The position numbers and the translations under genes were made by a program. From positions 1 through 64,000 of the forward strand of contig CAYQDM010000010.1 of NCBI GenBank assembly GCA_964416305.1: a stretch of DNA of 64,000 nt, given 5' to 3'. Source of the DNA: Acidaminobacter sp964416305. GTDB taxonomy: Bacteria > Bacillota > Clostridia > Peptostreptococcales > Acidaminobacteraceae. The notes beneath the pieces are model-generated. The model made no database searches, was not told the origin of the DNA, and saw only the letters and a program-made list of their open reading frames with translations. This document shows positions 1-8,541 of the stretch, in pieces; position 1 is the stretch's first letter, and every line of letters begins with the position of its first letter.

Positions 1-1533
1 GCAGTATTGAAAGCGGCCGGTTATGTGCTCGTGCACACGCCGGATATGATTATGCGAAGTGGTACAACTCAAACCGTTGAGAAAGCAATGAACCCTGATT
101 CTGAATACCTCAAGAAAGTTCCTGAGCATCTTCGTACGTTCGAAGAAGTTGTCAATTACGCGCCTAACCAGACGTATATTGGCAACCTCACACCTGAAGC
201 CCTTGGCGAACTTGAAAAGCCCTGGGTCGGCGTTGATGTCCCTGGCAGCAGCCGCTCTGGCAAGTTCGGCGAAATTATGCCGCAGATCGAATTCATTGCA
301 ATGATCAAGATTTCTGACGTCTTTGACCTTGTCAAACTCGAGAAGTCCTTTACGGAATTGGCGAAAGCCGAATACGGAAAACATCCTCTGGTGACTCAGG
401 AAGAGCTCGCTAAGCTTGGCGACGGCGATTCCCTTGCCATGATCGAAGAACTCGTCAACATTCACCATGCTGAGGCGATTTACCATGACGGCAAACTCGT
501 CGGCTGCGTCAAGAAAGCCCATGATGTCGACGTCAACCTCAATGCCCATGTCATGTTCGAAAACCTCGTTGTCAAGGCTTCCGGCATCCTCGCATTCAAA
601 CACCTGGTGGCTAAAAACAACATTGATCCACTGACAATCGATTATGTGATCGAGTGCTCTGAAGAAGCATGCGGCGACATGAACCAGCGCGGCGGCGGCA
701 ACTTCGCCAAATCCATTGCAGAGATGGGCGGCGCGGTCAACGCGACCGGTTCCGACCTCAGAGGCTTCTGCGCGGCACCAACTCATGCTTTGATTACAGC
801 GGCTTCTCTCGTTAAGGCCGGCACTTATAAGAATGTCGTCATCGTCGCCGGCGGCGCTACTGCCAAACTTGGCATGAACGGCAAAGACCACGTCAAGAAA
901 GGTCTTCCAATTCTTGAGGACGTTCTCGGCGGATTCGCGCTTCTGATTTCTGAAAATGACGGGAGATCCCCGGTTCTCAGAACGGATCTTGTCGGCAAGC
1001 ACAACGTCGGCACAGGATCTTCTCCTCAGGCAGTCATCACGGCTTTGATCTCCATGCCGCTCGACAAAGGCAACTTCAAAGTCACGGATATCGATAAGTA
1101 CTCCGTAGAAATGCAAAACCCTGACATCACGAAACCTGCCGGCGCCGGCGACGTTCCTGAAGCGAACTACAAAATGATCGCTGCGATTGGCGTCAAACGT
1201 GGTGAGCTTGAGCGCACGCAGCTTAATGAATTCGTTGAGAAGCACGGCATGAACGGCTGGGCACCTACACAGGGCCACATTCCATCAGGCGTGCCATATG
1301 CTGGCTTTGTCATTGATGATTTGACGACCGGCAGCTTGAACCGCGCTATGATCGTTGGCAAAGGCTCCCTGTTCCTCGGCCGTATGACAAACCTGTTTGA
1401 CGGTGTCTCCATTGTCGTCGAGAGAAACAGTGGTGAGACTGCTTCCGAAGGGGCTTCCGTCTCCAAGGAAGAAATCAACAACATGATCGCAGAAGCCATG
1501 AGAGGTTTTGCCGCTCACTTGCTCAACGCGTAA
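1..1533 (+). CDS. grdC: Glycine/sarcosine/betaine reductase component C, beta subunit (5' end cut by window)
   Basis: GrdC and GrdD together form component C of glycine reductase. Component C takes the carboxymethyl-selenoether made by components A and B and releases acetyl phosphate, giving substrate-level ATP from glycine. About 510 residues are visible. The frame is open through base 1, so the TTG at 7 is not the start and only a few residues should be missing. The fold is ketoacyl-synthase III-like, with conserved blocks HTPDMI near the N-terminus, ECSEEACGDMNQRGGGNF in the middle, and a Cys in the GFCAAPTHA block. The gene lies 12 bp before grdD and is probably cotranscribed. The selenoprotein components would be upstream, outside the window. 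The family call is very secure. Confidence 0.96.
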   Translation, partial: AVLKAAGYVLVHTPDMIMRSGTTQTVEKAMNPDSEYLKKVPEHLRTFEEVVNYAPNQTYIGNLTPEALGELEKPWVGVDVPGSSRSGKFGEIMPQIEFIAMIKISDVFDLVKLEKSFTELAKAEYGKHPLVTQEELAKLGDGDSLAMIEELVNIHHAEAIYHDGKLVGCVKKAHDVDVNLNAHVMFENLVVKASGILAFKHLVAKNNIDPLTIDYVIECSEEACGDMNQRGGGNFAKSIAEMGGAVNATGSDLRGFCAAPTHALITAASLVKAGTYKNVVIVAGGATAKLGMNGKDHVKKGLPILEDVLGGFALLISENDGRSPVLRTDLVGKHNVGTGSSPQAVITALISMPLDKGNFKVTDIDKYSVEMQNPDITKPAGAGDVPEANYKMIAAIGVKRGELERTQLNEFVEKHGMNGWAPTQGHIPSGVPYAGFVIDDLTTGSLNRAMIVGKGSLFLGRMTNLFDGVSIVVERNSGETASEGASVSKEEINNMIAEAMRGFAAHLLNA

Positions 1534-1545
1534 GGAGGGGCTAAT

Positions 1546-2736
1546 ATGTCTGAGAACCTCGAAGTAAAAAAGATTCTTGGTAATGCGTTCCTCGAAATCG
1601 CGGATGCCATTCAAACCGGCAAGTTCGGAAGTCGCGTTCGCGTTGGTCTGACGACGCTGGGCAGCGAGCACGGCGTGGATAACCTCGTCAAAGGCGCGGA
1701 ACTCGCGGCGCGCGACGCGGACTACGATATTGTCCTGATTGGACCAAAGTGCGACACTTCCCTCGAAGTGATCGAAATCAATTCTGAAGATGAAATGCAT
1801 GGGAAGATGGAAGAGCTCCTGGACAGCGGCTACATCCAGTCATGCGTCACCATGCACTATACTTTCCCAATTGGCGTTTCAACGGTTGGCCGTGTGGTCA
1901 CTCCGGGAATCGGCCGTGAAATGTTCATAGCGACGACGACGGGAACGTCTGCGACCAACCGTACAGAAGCTATGCTGAAAAATGCCATTTATGGTGTTAT
2001 TGCGGCAAAAGCAATGGGCATCGAAAAGCCTTCTGTTGGCATTCTGAACGTTGACAACGCCCGCACAGTGGAGCGCGGCCTCAAAGAGCTGATCGCTGCA
2101 GGCTATGATCTCAGCTTCGGTGAGTCCGGCCGTTCAGACGGCGGCAACGTCATGCGCGGCAACGACCTGCTCATGGGCTCTGTCGACGTCATGGTCACGG
2201 ATACCCTGACGGGCAATATCCTGATGAAGATGTTCTCTTCCTTTACAACCGGCGGAAGCTATGAAGCCACTGGCTTTGGCTATGGTCCTGGCATTGGCTT
2301 TGACTATGAGCGGGCGATCCTGATCCTCTCAAGAGCATCAGGCGTACCGGTCGTCGCAAGCGCGATCCGTTATGGCGCAATGCTCGCTAAGGGCAATCTG
2401 AAAGAGGTCGCGAAAGCGGAATTTGATAAAGTTCGCGCAGCCGGCTTTGACAAGATTGTTCAAGGGCTTACAAAAGATACTAAAAAATCGGCCGCAGCTG
2501 AAGACGAGACAGAAGTTGCAGCGCCTGCGAAAGAAGTCGTCACCGGCTCCGTTTCAGGCATTGACATCATGGACCTTGAAGATGCGGTCAAAGCGCTTTG
2601 GAAGCAGGGCGTCTATGCGGAGAGCGGCATGGGCTGCACCGGACCCATTGTCATGGTCGCTGAAGAGAAGCTTGAGCTTGCAATCAAATTGCTTGCGGAA
2701 GCAGGTTTCCTTGCCAAAGAAGCGGTGCCTTGCTAG
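1546..2736 (+). CDS. grdD: Glycine/sarcosine/betaine reductase component C, alpha subunit
   Basis: GrdD is the acetyl-transferring subunit of glycine reductase component C: it carries the acetyl thioester that is phosphorolysed to acetyl phosphate. The 396-residue protein is PlsX-like, with a C-terminal block MGCTGPIVM. Its Cys at about residue 364 aligns by context with Cys359, identified as the active-site thiol in the Eubacterium acidaminophilum enzyme. A strong AAGGAGG sits just before the ATG, overlapping the grdC stop region. An Ala/Lys/Glu-rich linker at about 310-335 separates the PlsX-like core from the C-terminal Cys region. The gene ends the operon and is followed by a 19-bp stem terminator. 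Confidence 0.96.
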   Translation: MSENLEVKKILGNAFLEIADAIQTGKFGSRVRVGLTTLGSEHGVDNLVKGAELAARDADYDIVLIGPKCDTSLEVIEINSEDEMHGKMEELLDSGYIQSCVTMHYTFPIGVSTVGRVVTPGIGREMFIATTTGTSATNRTEAMLKNAIYGVIAAKAMGIEKPSVGILNVDNARTVERGLKELIAAGYDLSFGESGRSDGGNVMRGNDLLMGSVDVMVTDTLTGNILMKMFSSFTTGGSYEATGFGYGPGIGFDYERAILILSRASGVPVVASAIRYGAMLAKGNLKEVAKAEFDKVRAAGFDKIVQGLTKDTKKSAAAEDETEVAAPAKEVVTGSVSGIDIMDLEDAVKALWKQGVYAESGMGCTGPIVMVAEEKLELAIKLLAEAGFLAKEAVPC

Positions 2737-2766
2737 TTGAACACCACAAATGAATCATAGTAATTG

Positions 2767-2812
2767 AAAAGGGCCGGTAAGTCGCTGGAATACGCGACTT
2801 ACCGGCCCTTTT
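2767..2812 (+). terminator. Rho-independent terminator of the grd operon
   Basis: A perfect 19-bp stem (2767-2785 with 2794-2812), 8-nt loop, with A-tract and T-tract forming the stem ends. It begins 31 bp after the grdD stop codon. Confidence 0.9.
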
Positions 2813-2885
2813 GTGTGGTGCTTGAATGTGAGGAAAGTGATGAATAGTGTAAAATTACACCAAGCTCTGGCACCGTTTTTGAGTT

Positions 2886-2946
2886 AGTGCCTGTCACCGA
2901 GTCTAAGTTGGTGTCAGACACCAACTCAAACTCGGTGACAGGCACT
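2886..2946. repeat. Nested palindromic intergenic repeat
   Basis: Outer arms 2886-2902 and 2930-2946 are perfect 17-bp inverted copies (core GTGCCTGTCACC). The inner arms 2906-2915 and 2917-2926 form a second perfect palindrome around GGTGTCAGACACC. It belongs to the repeat family found at about ten other places in the window. The stretch 2737-3091 otherwise holds only the grd terminator and presumably the luxS promoter; the short open frame across the repeat has no coding character. Confidence 0.85.
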
Positions 2947-3091
2947 GAATCAGTTTTTGTCCGCGTTGCCAATCTTCAGTTCTCAGAGATCCTGGGCGTT
3001 CGAGCCGTCATCTTCATTTCTCACGTCAGATATGATATCCTTGATTATGCAGTTCTTTATCCTATGAATGTGTAAAGGAGTTCGATCCCCC

Positions 3092-3565
3092 TTGAAAAAA
3101 ATTGAAAGCTTTACAGTTGATCATTTGCGTCTAAATCTGGGCGTCTACGTCTCCAGAGTCGACCATGTCGGCGCTGAAACCGTGACGACCTTTGACCTTC
3201 GCATGAAGTATCCAAATAAGGAGCGTCTGGACAACGGCGCCATCCACACGCTTGAACACTTAATCGCGACCTTTGTAAGAAATGATGAGGAATTTGCGTC
3301 CAGGATCCTCTACTTTGGACCTATGGGCTGTCTGACGGGGATGTATCTGCTGGTCCACGGGGTCTACACCTCCGAGGAAATCCTGCCGCTATTGAAGCGC
3401 GCCTTCGCCTTTGCGGCTGATTATAGGGGCGAGATCCCCGGGGTCAGCGCTATAGAATGCGGCAATTATGAGCTCCACAATCTGGAAGGCGCTAAACTTG
3501 AGGCCGCCGCTTATTTGGAAGTGCTCAATCATGCAGGGCCGGAAAATTTGAATTATCCGCAGTAG
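3092..3565 (+). CDS. luxS: S-ribosylhomocysteine lyase (autoinducer-2 synthesis)
   Basis: LuxS cleaves S-ribosylhomocysteine to homocysteine and 4,5-dihydroxy-2,3-pentanedione, the precursor of autoinducer-2. The metal ligands are visible as His52 and His56 in IHTLEHLIATF and Cys123 in IECGNYELHN. The catalytic Cys80 lies in FGPMGCLTG. I chose the TTG at 3092 (157 aa), preceded by AAGGAG 11 nt upstream. The in-frame ATG at 3068 would add eight residues that do not resemble LuxS and would place the ribosome binding site inside the gene. mtnN follows 81 bp downstream, so both steps of S-adenosylhomocysteine detoxification are adjacent. Confidence 0.95.
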   Translation: MKKIESFTVDHLRLNLGVYVSRVDHVGAETVTTFDLRMKYPNKERLDNGAIHTLEHLIATFVRNDEEFASRILYFGPMGCLTGMYLLVHGVYTSEEILPLLKRAFAFAADYRGEIPGVSAIECGNYELHNLEGAKLEAAAYLEVLNHAGPENLNYPQ

Positions 3566-3646
3566 TACACTGCCTGTCAAAAGGCGTCCCTGAGTCATAT
3601 CATATTGAAGTCTAAGTCATCACGAGCTTATTGAGAGGAGTCCCTT

Positions 3647-4345
3647 ATGACAAAAATTGCGATTATAGGCGCCATGGATTTGGAAACGGAACAGTTGAAG
3701 GCGCTGATGACCATCGGCGTAAAAAAAGTAGTGGCAGGCATTACTTTCTTCGACGGCAAGCTGAAGGAACAGGATGTCATTGTGGCGACCTGCGGCGTAG
3801 GAAAAGTCAACGCTGCGGTGTGCACTCAAATTATGATTTCGGAGTTTGGTGCCGGTGTGGTGATCAACACGGGCGTTTCAGGCGCAATCCACCACAGCCT
3901 GAATGTGGGAGACATAGTCATTTCAACGGATTGCCTTCAGCATGATGTAGACTGTACCGCCTTTGGTTATTCCCACGGCATGATCCCGCGCATGGAGACT
4001 TCTGTTTTTCCTGCGGACAATGCTTTGATCAAGCTCGCCTATGAGGTCAGCCAGGCGCACATTAAAGACCATCAGGTCTTTAAAGGCCGGATCGTCTCTG
4101 GGGATCAGTTTGTCGCTTCTCCTGAGCGTAAGGATTTTATTGAGAAAATTTTCAGCGCCTATACTACCGAGATGGAGGGCGCATCTATTGCGCACGTTTG
4201 CCACTTGAATCAAGTGCCGTTTGTGATCATTAGGGCTATGTCCGACAAAGCGGATGGCTCAGCCCATGTCAATTTTGATGAATTTGCGGTCATGGCAGCT
4301 GAAAATTCCAACCGCATTGTTTTAGGGATGCTGGACAAAATGTAA
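3647..4345 (+). CDS. mtnN: 5'-methylthioadenosine/S-adenosylhomocysteine nucleosidase
   Basis: This 232-aa nucleosidase (Pfs/MTAN) removes adenine from S-adenosylhomocysteine and methylthioadenosine, giving LuxS its substrate. The N-terminal IIGAMDLETEQL carries the conserved Glu (residue 13). TTEMEGASIAHVC holds the second catalytic-site Glu, and SDKADGSAH holds the catalytic Asp. The length is typical of the family. GAGAGGAG precedes the ATG. The gene contains one copy of the iterated 10-mer GCCGATGGTC (reverse strand, 3709-3718), read here as Thr-Ile-Gly. Confidence 0.95.
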   Translation: MTKIAIIGAMDLETEQLKALMTIGVKKVVAGITFFDGKLKEQDVIVATCGVGKVNAAVCTQIMISEFGAGVVINTGVSGAIHHSLNVGDIVISTDCLQHDVDCTAFGYSHGMIPRMETSVFPADNALIKLAYEVSQAHIKDHQVFKGRIVSGDQFVASPERKDFIEKIFSAYTTEMEGASIAHVCHLNQVPFVIIRAMSDKADGSAHVNFDEFAVMAAENSNRIVLGMLDKM

Positions 4346-4368
4346 AACAGCATTCTATTAGGGTATGT

Positions 4369-4416
4369 AAAACAGGGGATATGGACAGATCTAATTCTGT
4401 TCGTGTCCCCTGTTTT
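4369..4416 (+). terminator. Terminator after mtnN
   Basis: An 11-bp perfect outer stem (4369-4379 with 4406-4416) with a long, partly paired loop and a TGTTTT tail, 23 bp after the mtnN stop. Confidence 0.7.
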
Positions 4417-4448
4417 AATGTGATTCTTAATTAAATAACTTTGCGTCA

Positions 4449-4484
4449 TAAAAAAACGCACCCGCCAAAGCGGATGCGTTTTTA
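4449..4484 (-). terminator. Terminator of sstT (possibly bidirectional)
   Basis: A GC-rich stem (ACGCACCCGC paired with GCGGATGCGT, one wobble or mismatch) around CAAA, flanked by A and T tracts, 30 bp beyond the sstT stop on the minus strand. It faces the mtnN terminator. Confidence 0.85.
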
Positions 4485-4513
4485 CATTTAAGGATTTAAG
4501 CAACTCTTTTTAA

Positions 4514-5761
4514 TTACTCTACGTCAACCGCTCTATTTTCAAAGACAATAGGCTCGCCAGCTTTACGCTTCTTAGCGTATTCTGCAGTCGCTGTGAACAG
4601 AACGTCTGTAGAAGAGTTGAGGGCTGTTTCGCAGGAATCCTGAAGCACGCCGACGATAAAGCCAACGCCAACAACCTGCATAGCAACGTCATTTGGAATA
4701 CCGAACAAGCTTGCAGCAAGCGGGATGAGGAGGAGTGAACCACCTGCAACACCGGACGCGCCGCACGCGCTGACCGCTGACAGAACGCTGAGGATGACCG
4801 CTGTTGGTAAGTCGACTGGAATACCAAGTGTGTGAACCGCAGCAAGAGTCAATACTGAAATAGTAACCGCGGCGCCTGCCATGTTAATTGTTGCACCGAG
4901 TGGAATAGATACGGAATAAGTGTCTTTGTCGAGATTAAGGCTTTCGCAAAGTCTCATGTTAACCGGGATATTCGCTGCAGAGCTTCTGGTAAAGAACGCA
5001 GTCAAGCCGCTCTCTTTGAGGCATCTGAAAACAAGCGGGAATGGGTTTTTACGAATATTGAACCATACGATCAGCGGATTAACGACGAGAGCAATGAAGA
5101 ACATTGTCCCAATCAGAACCGCAAGCAACTGGCCGTAGCCGAGCAATGTACCGAGACCACTGGTCGCAATGGAGTCAAATACCAGACCCATAATGCCGAG
5201 AGGCGCAAATCCAATGACCCAGCGAACCATTTGAGAAAGTGCGTCAGCGAAGTTGGTGATCATAGTTTTTGTTGTATCAGGAGCATGTCTGAGTGCCAAT
5301 CCAAGGACAACCGCCCAAGAAAGAACCCCAATGTAGTTTGCATTCATCAATGCGCGGACAGGGTTGTCAACGATATTGAGCAGAAGCGCCTTAAGAACCT
5401 CTGTGACACCACCCGGTGCCGCTATGCCTTCTACGCCGGTTGTAAGTGTCAAAGTCACTGGGAACATGAAGCTGACGATAACTGCCGTAAGACCGGCTAC
5501 AAAGGTGCCGAGCAAGTAAAGGGCAATAATCCCTTTCATGTTGGTTTGCTGGCCGTGCTTGTGCTGCGAAATCGCGCCCATGACGAGGAAGAATACTAAG
5601 ACCGGGGCAATAGCTTTTAACGCGCCAACGAAAAGTGAGCCAAAGATTGTGATTGGTTTTGCAACCTCTGGAAGTGCAACTGCTAAAATAATACCAATAA
5701 TGAGACCGATTAAAATACGTTTGACAAGACTTAAGTGGTTCCACTTATGAAGTAATTGCAT
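4514..5761 (-). CDS. sstT: Serine/threonine:Na+ symporter
   Basis: A dicarboxylate/amino acid:cation symporter family member closest to SstT, which imports serine and threonine with sodium. The protein is polytopic, starting LVKRILIGLIIGIILAVALPE, with helices throughout. Family-typical stretches are visible: AAVTISVLTLAAVHTLG near residues 290-305 and ACGASGVAGGSLLLIPLAASLFG in the HP2/TM8 region. I chose the ATG at 5761 (415 aa) because AAGGAGG lies 11 nt before it. An in-frame start at 5824 adds 21 hydrophilic residues not expected in SstT. Serine uptake suits an amino acid fermenter. It is transcribed alone, toward mtnN. Confidence 0.93.
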   Translation of the reverse strand: MQLLHKWNHLSLVKRILIGLIIGIILAVALPEVAKPITIFGSLFVGALKAIAPVLVFFLVMGAISQHKHGQQTNMKGIIALYLLGTFVAGLTAVIVSFMFPVTLTLTTGVEGIAAPGGVTEVLKALLLNIVDNPVRALMNANYIGVLSWAVVLGLALRHAPDTTKTMITNFADALSQMVRWVIGFAPLGIMGLVFDSIATSGLGTLLGYGQLLAVLIGTMFFIALVVNPLIVWFNIRKNPFPLVFRCLKESGLTAFFTRSSAANIPVNMRLCESLNLDKDTYSVSIPLGATINMAGAAVTISVLTLAAVHTLGIPVDLPTAVILSVLSAVSACGASGVAGGSLLLIPLAASLFGIPNDVAMQVVGVGFIVGVLQDSCETALNSSTDVLFTATAEYAKKRKAGEPIVFENRAVDVE

Positions 5762-6095
5762 AAAGTATGAGTCCTCCTTAATTCGCTTCGGGAACATAAT
5801 ATCGTTCCTCAGTGGTGTCGGCATTTCAAATTCACTGTCAACATCACCAATTCTAACTCAAAACACGCAATAAAGGAAGAGTAAAATGTTATTATTTTTT
5901 AATTTCTTAGTCAAATTAACTGAAAATTATATACTTTTAGTTAATTCTGAATTTTAATAATATTAGTCGGATCATGGTTCAGCCAGTCAATTTGATCACA
6001 GAAAGACAGGTTTACATAACATTTAAACCTTGGCGCGTGTACCAATTCATTTTCGAAAAAGTTATATCAACTATTTTTATCGTTGTTTACATAAC

Positions 6096-6121
6096 AAAAG
6101 CGCACCCCTCGCAGGGTGCGC
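6096..6121 (-). terminator. Minus-strand terminator
   Basis: A perfect 8-bp stem GCGCACCC (6100-6107 with 6114-6121). On the minus strand it is followed by TTTTG. It would end transcripts coming from the M20 peptidase gene through the decayed fragment. The remaining sequence 5762-6095 is AT-rich and presumably holds the sstT promoter; I see no gene there. Confidence 0.7.
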
Positions 6122-6212
6122 CTATAAGATATCATTATAAAAACCTGAAAACGCCTTCTAATGACGCAGTTTAACATTCCAAATCGAGGATGAATACCCT
6201 GCGACTACCACT

Positions 6213-6323
6213 TTAAGCACTTTTACCCGTTTTCGCGACAATCGCGGAGAACAGAAGCATTAAAACCATGGAAGCGCCGATGGTCGCCACTTCCCCAAAT
6301 ATATCAATCTGTTCTGCGATTTA
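6213..6323 (-). pseudogene. Decayed C-terminal fragment of a membrane protein
   Basis: Reading the minus strand from an in-frame TAA at 6321-6323 gives 35 residues. They include a hydrophobic helix (IGASMVLMLLFSAIVA) and a basic tail KTGKSA before TAA at 6213-6215. There is no start codon with a ribosome binding site, and upstream the frame runs into the 3' end of the M20 peptidase gene. It looks like the tail of a transporter whose remainder was deleted. Amino acid permeases often sit beside rocB-like genes, but the parent family cannot be named. It contains one exact copy of the iterated 10-mer (6276-6285). Confidence 0.4.
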
Positions 6324-6335
6324 ATAAATACCCAG

Positions 6336-8006
6336 TTAAATTGCTGCAGACTCGCGCTCACCCAACAGCCCCAGCAGCGTATCATAGACCAGCTGCGGTG
6401 CCACATTAAAGGAATAATCCCGCTGGATGCGCTCCGTAAACTGGTGCGCGTCTTTGCCGTACGGGCCTATATTCACCACGGGCAGACTCAACTTCTGCAT
6501 TTCCTCAATGGGGAGCTTGTATCTTGACCCATAGGCAGGCATGTTGTTTTGAAGGGCGACGATGCGTTCACTTTTAGGTGCTGAGACAAAGCTGAGGTCC
6601 GAAATATAGGGATAGAACTTCCGGCTCACTACTTTGCGCGCGCCCCCCTGTGCTTGAATTGCGTTCTCCACCGCTTCGAGTAGCCGCACGTCCTTGGCCC
6701 AGTTGCCCTTGACGAAGTTGTGCGGGTAATACGGCGGTGAAAAATAGACAATGACAATAGGGTCCTTGAAGGACCAGAGGCTGTGAACCGCTTCGACAAT
6801 CCGCTGCCCAAAGAGGCGCTCGTCAATGGCTGGATCCTTGAGCATCTCAGCTTTCAGCGCGTCAAGATGTGCCTCGAGCACAGCCACCCCGCGCTCTTCT
6901 TTTACGGCCTCATAAAGAGCCTGATAAGAAATGACCCTGGCACGCCAAGGCAGCAGCTTGTGGGCCATGCGGCTGGCCTTGCAATAGATGTCATAGCGCT
7001 CATTCAATACGTTGACGACGTCTGAGAATGCCTCATGGGCCGCGCGGATCATCTTGGACATGACCTCGTCCGGCGTGCTCTTGTGCGTCGCGTAGTTGAA
7101 GTATAGATTCGTCGATCTGGCAATCTGGACCGAATACTCTTCTTTTTGGTCGCGTTGCTGCAGGGTGATTGGGGGTAGGGACACCTCACCATCCGCTACA
7201 TCAGAAAATGCGACGTTCTTGTTGATCTTATGAATGATGGCGCCGGCTATCTGGTTGGGATCCAGCCCCTTGAACGGATCCCCGACATGGGTTTCCTTAC
7301 CTATGACGTAAAATGACGGCATCAGCTTGCCCACCGTCCCAATATAAATATAGCGGTCCTCGTCGCCTTCATATCGCGGGGCCATGTAGTCCGTATCCAT
7401 GACAGCCAGGTACTCGTACCCTTCGCTCTCCTGCAGTCCGACGAGCTCCGGCACTACCGACAGCATGCCCCCGGAATTGCCCTCTTCATCCCCTACTGCA
7501 GCAAACACAATATTGCCCGACAGGTTGGCAGCATCCTGGGACAGCATCTCCAGAATGCACATAATGGTGGCTACACCGCATTTCATGTCGAGGATGCCTC
7601 TGCCAAACAGCCATTCTCCTGAGTCCAGATCCGCCTTAGCTTCCTCTGACAAAGTCACGGTCTTCAACGCTTCAATCAGCGCCTCCGGCTTTGTGGCAAG
7701 GCCCTTGAAATCCCCATAATCGCTGATCCCAACCGTATCCGTGTGTCCAATCATTATGACCGTCTTTTTTGATTCGTCCTTTTGACCCTCCAACCGAGCC
7801 ACCACACTGAAACGGCCAAGGGGGTCGTTGATAAACGGCTGCTTGACCAAGAGCTGTGGGTTCATTTTCCAGTAAGGCATTTCAGATAACAGTGTATACA
7901 CCATAGTACTCATGGCGAGCTCGTCTGACGTTGCCACGACACTTCGACAATTGACCAATTCCAGTGTCAGCTGCTCGATTCTTTGGGCAAGGGCTGTCTT
8001 ATCCAT
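6336..8006 (-). CDS. M20-family metallopeptidase, RocB-like
   Basis: A peptidase family M20/M28-fold hydrolase resembling RocB, a protein of Bacillus arginine utilisation operons whose exact reaction is not settled. Metal-binding motifs are clear: IMIGHTDTVG (His, Asp), ILDMKCGVA (bridging Asp) and AAVGDEEGNSGG (general base Glu and ligand). At 556 aa it is longer than ordinary M20 peptidases (about 380-450), as RocB is. Start: GGAGG abuts an ATG at 8015 but stands 9 nt before the ATG at 8006, so 8006 (MDKTALAQ) is preferred. A hydrolytic role in amino acid or peptide breakdown fits the organism. A broken membrane-protein tail lies directly downstream. Confidence 0.85.
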   Translation of the reverse strand: MDKTALAQRIEQLTLELVNCRSVVATSDELAMSTMVYTLLSEMPYWKMNPQLLVKQPFINDPLGRFSVVARLEGQKDESKKTVIMIGHTDTVGISDYGDFKGLATKPEALIEALKTVTLSEEAKADLDSGEWLFGRGILDMKCGVATIMCILEMLSQDAANLSGNIVFAAVGDEEGNSGGMLSVVPELVGLQESEGYEYLAVMDTDYMAPRYEGDEDRYIYIGTVGKLMPSFYVIGKETHVGDPFKGLDPNQIAGAIIHKINKNVAFSDVADGEVSLPPITLQQRDQKEEYSVQIARSTNLYFNYATHKSTPDEVMSKMIRAAHEAFSDVVNVLNERYDIYCKASRMAHKLLPWRARVISYQALYEAVKEERGVAVLEAHLDALKAEMLKDPAIDERLFGQRIVEAVHSLWSFKDPIVIVYFSPPYYPHNFVKGNWAKDVRLLEAVENAIQAQGGARKVVSRKFYPYISDLSFVSAPKSERIVALQNNMPAYGSRYKLPIEEMQKLSLPVVNIGPYGKDAHQFTERIQRDYSFNVAPQLVYDTLLGLLGERESAAI

Positions 8007-8143
8007 CTGTTTCATCCTCCACGGAATTGCATTTTCATAGGTAATTTTACACCCATTTTTATTAATTATAGTCGATTTCGCATTAAATGCTAGTACAAAA
8101 TCAAACTTTTAACCACCGTGAAGTGAAAAGATTTTTTATTCTT

Positions 8144-8153
8144 GCCGATGGAT
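8144..8153 (+). repeat. Degenerate copy of iterated 10-mer
   Basis: GCCGATGGAT preceded by a T-rich stretch, between the peptidase gene and the GIY-YIG gene. The surrounding GAAAAGATTTTTT and TATCC resemble the flanks of the copy at 10936. Confidence 0.5.
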
Positions 8154-8169
8154 ATTTATCCCCACTCTT

Positions 8170-8517
8170 CTAATAAAAGTATGCGTCTTTTAACTTCTCC
8201 ATCCAAAATTCTTTGAGGACTTCAAGATCTTCCGCGAAAGCTTCTCCAGTCTGGGTTTCGCCTTTCTCCAGGGACTCCAGAACCTCAAACTCGAAGGCCT
8301 CCGCCCCCAGATGCGTCCAATCTCTTTGCAGCTTGAGATTCAGCCCGGCGCCCGTTTTCTTCGCGAATTCAAATCGATTCCTGCTGCCTTTCAGATCGCC
8401 GGTTGATTCGAGGAGAATCTGCCCGCTGTGCGTGTTGCGAATGACAAAGACGCCGCCGGTGATGGTGCGTTCTTCATACTGAGCCCTGAGTTCTTTTTTG
8501 GTTTTCTTGTCTTTCAT
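8170..8517 (-). CDS. GIY-YIG-type small protein
   Basis: A 115-aa protein of the group commonly annotated as GIY-YIG nuclease family in Firmicutes. The GGVFVIRNT stretch at residues 25-33 stands where the GIY...YIG strand pair would be. It is followed by LLESTGDLKGSRNRFEF and a WTHLG/FEFEVLE stretch. I cannot see a complete set of canonical catalytic residues, so nuclease activity is unproven. The ATG at 8517 is chosen because AGGAGG lies 7 nt upstream; the longer in-frame start adds eight residues across the ribosome binding site. It stands 24 bp after the next unknown gene on the same strand. Confidence 0.75.
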   Translation of the reverse strand: MKDKKTKKELRAQYEERTITGGVFVIRNTHSGQILLESTGDLKGSRNRFEFAKKTGAGLNLKLQRDWTHLGAEAFEFEVLESLEKGETQTGEAFAEDLEVLKEFWMEKLKDAYFY

Positions 8518-8541
8518 AGGGGTTCCTCCTGTTGGGGTCAA

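Noticed and set aside
2887..3075. 62-residue open frame
   Set aside because: It is largely the palindromic repeat read through, with no ribosome binding site or family similarity.
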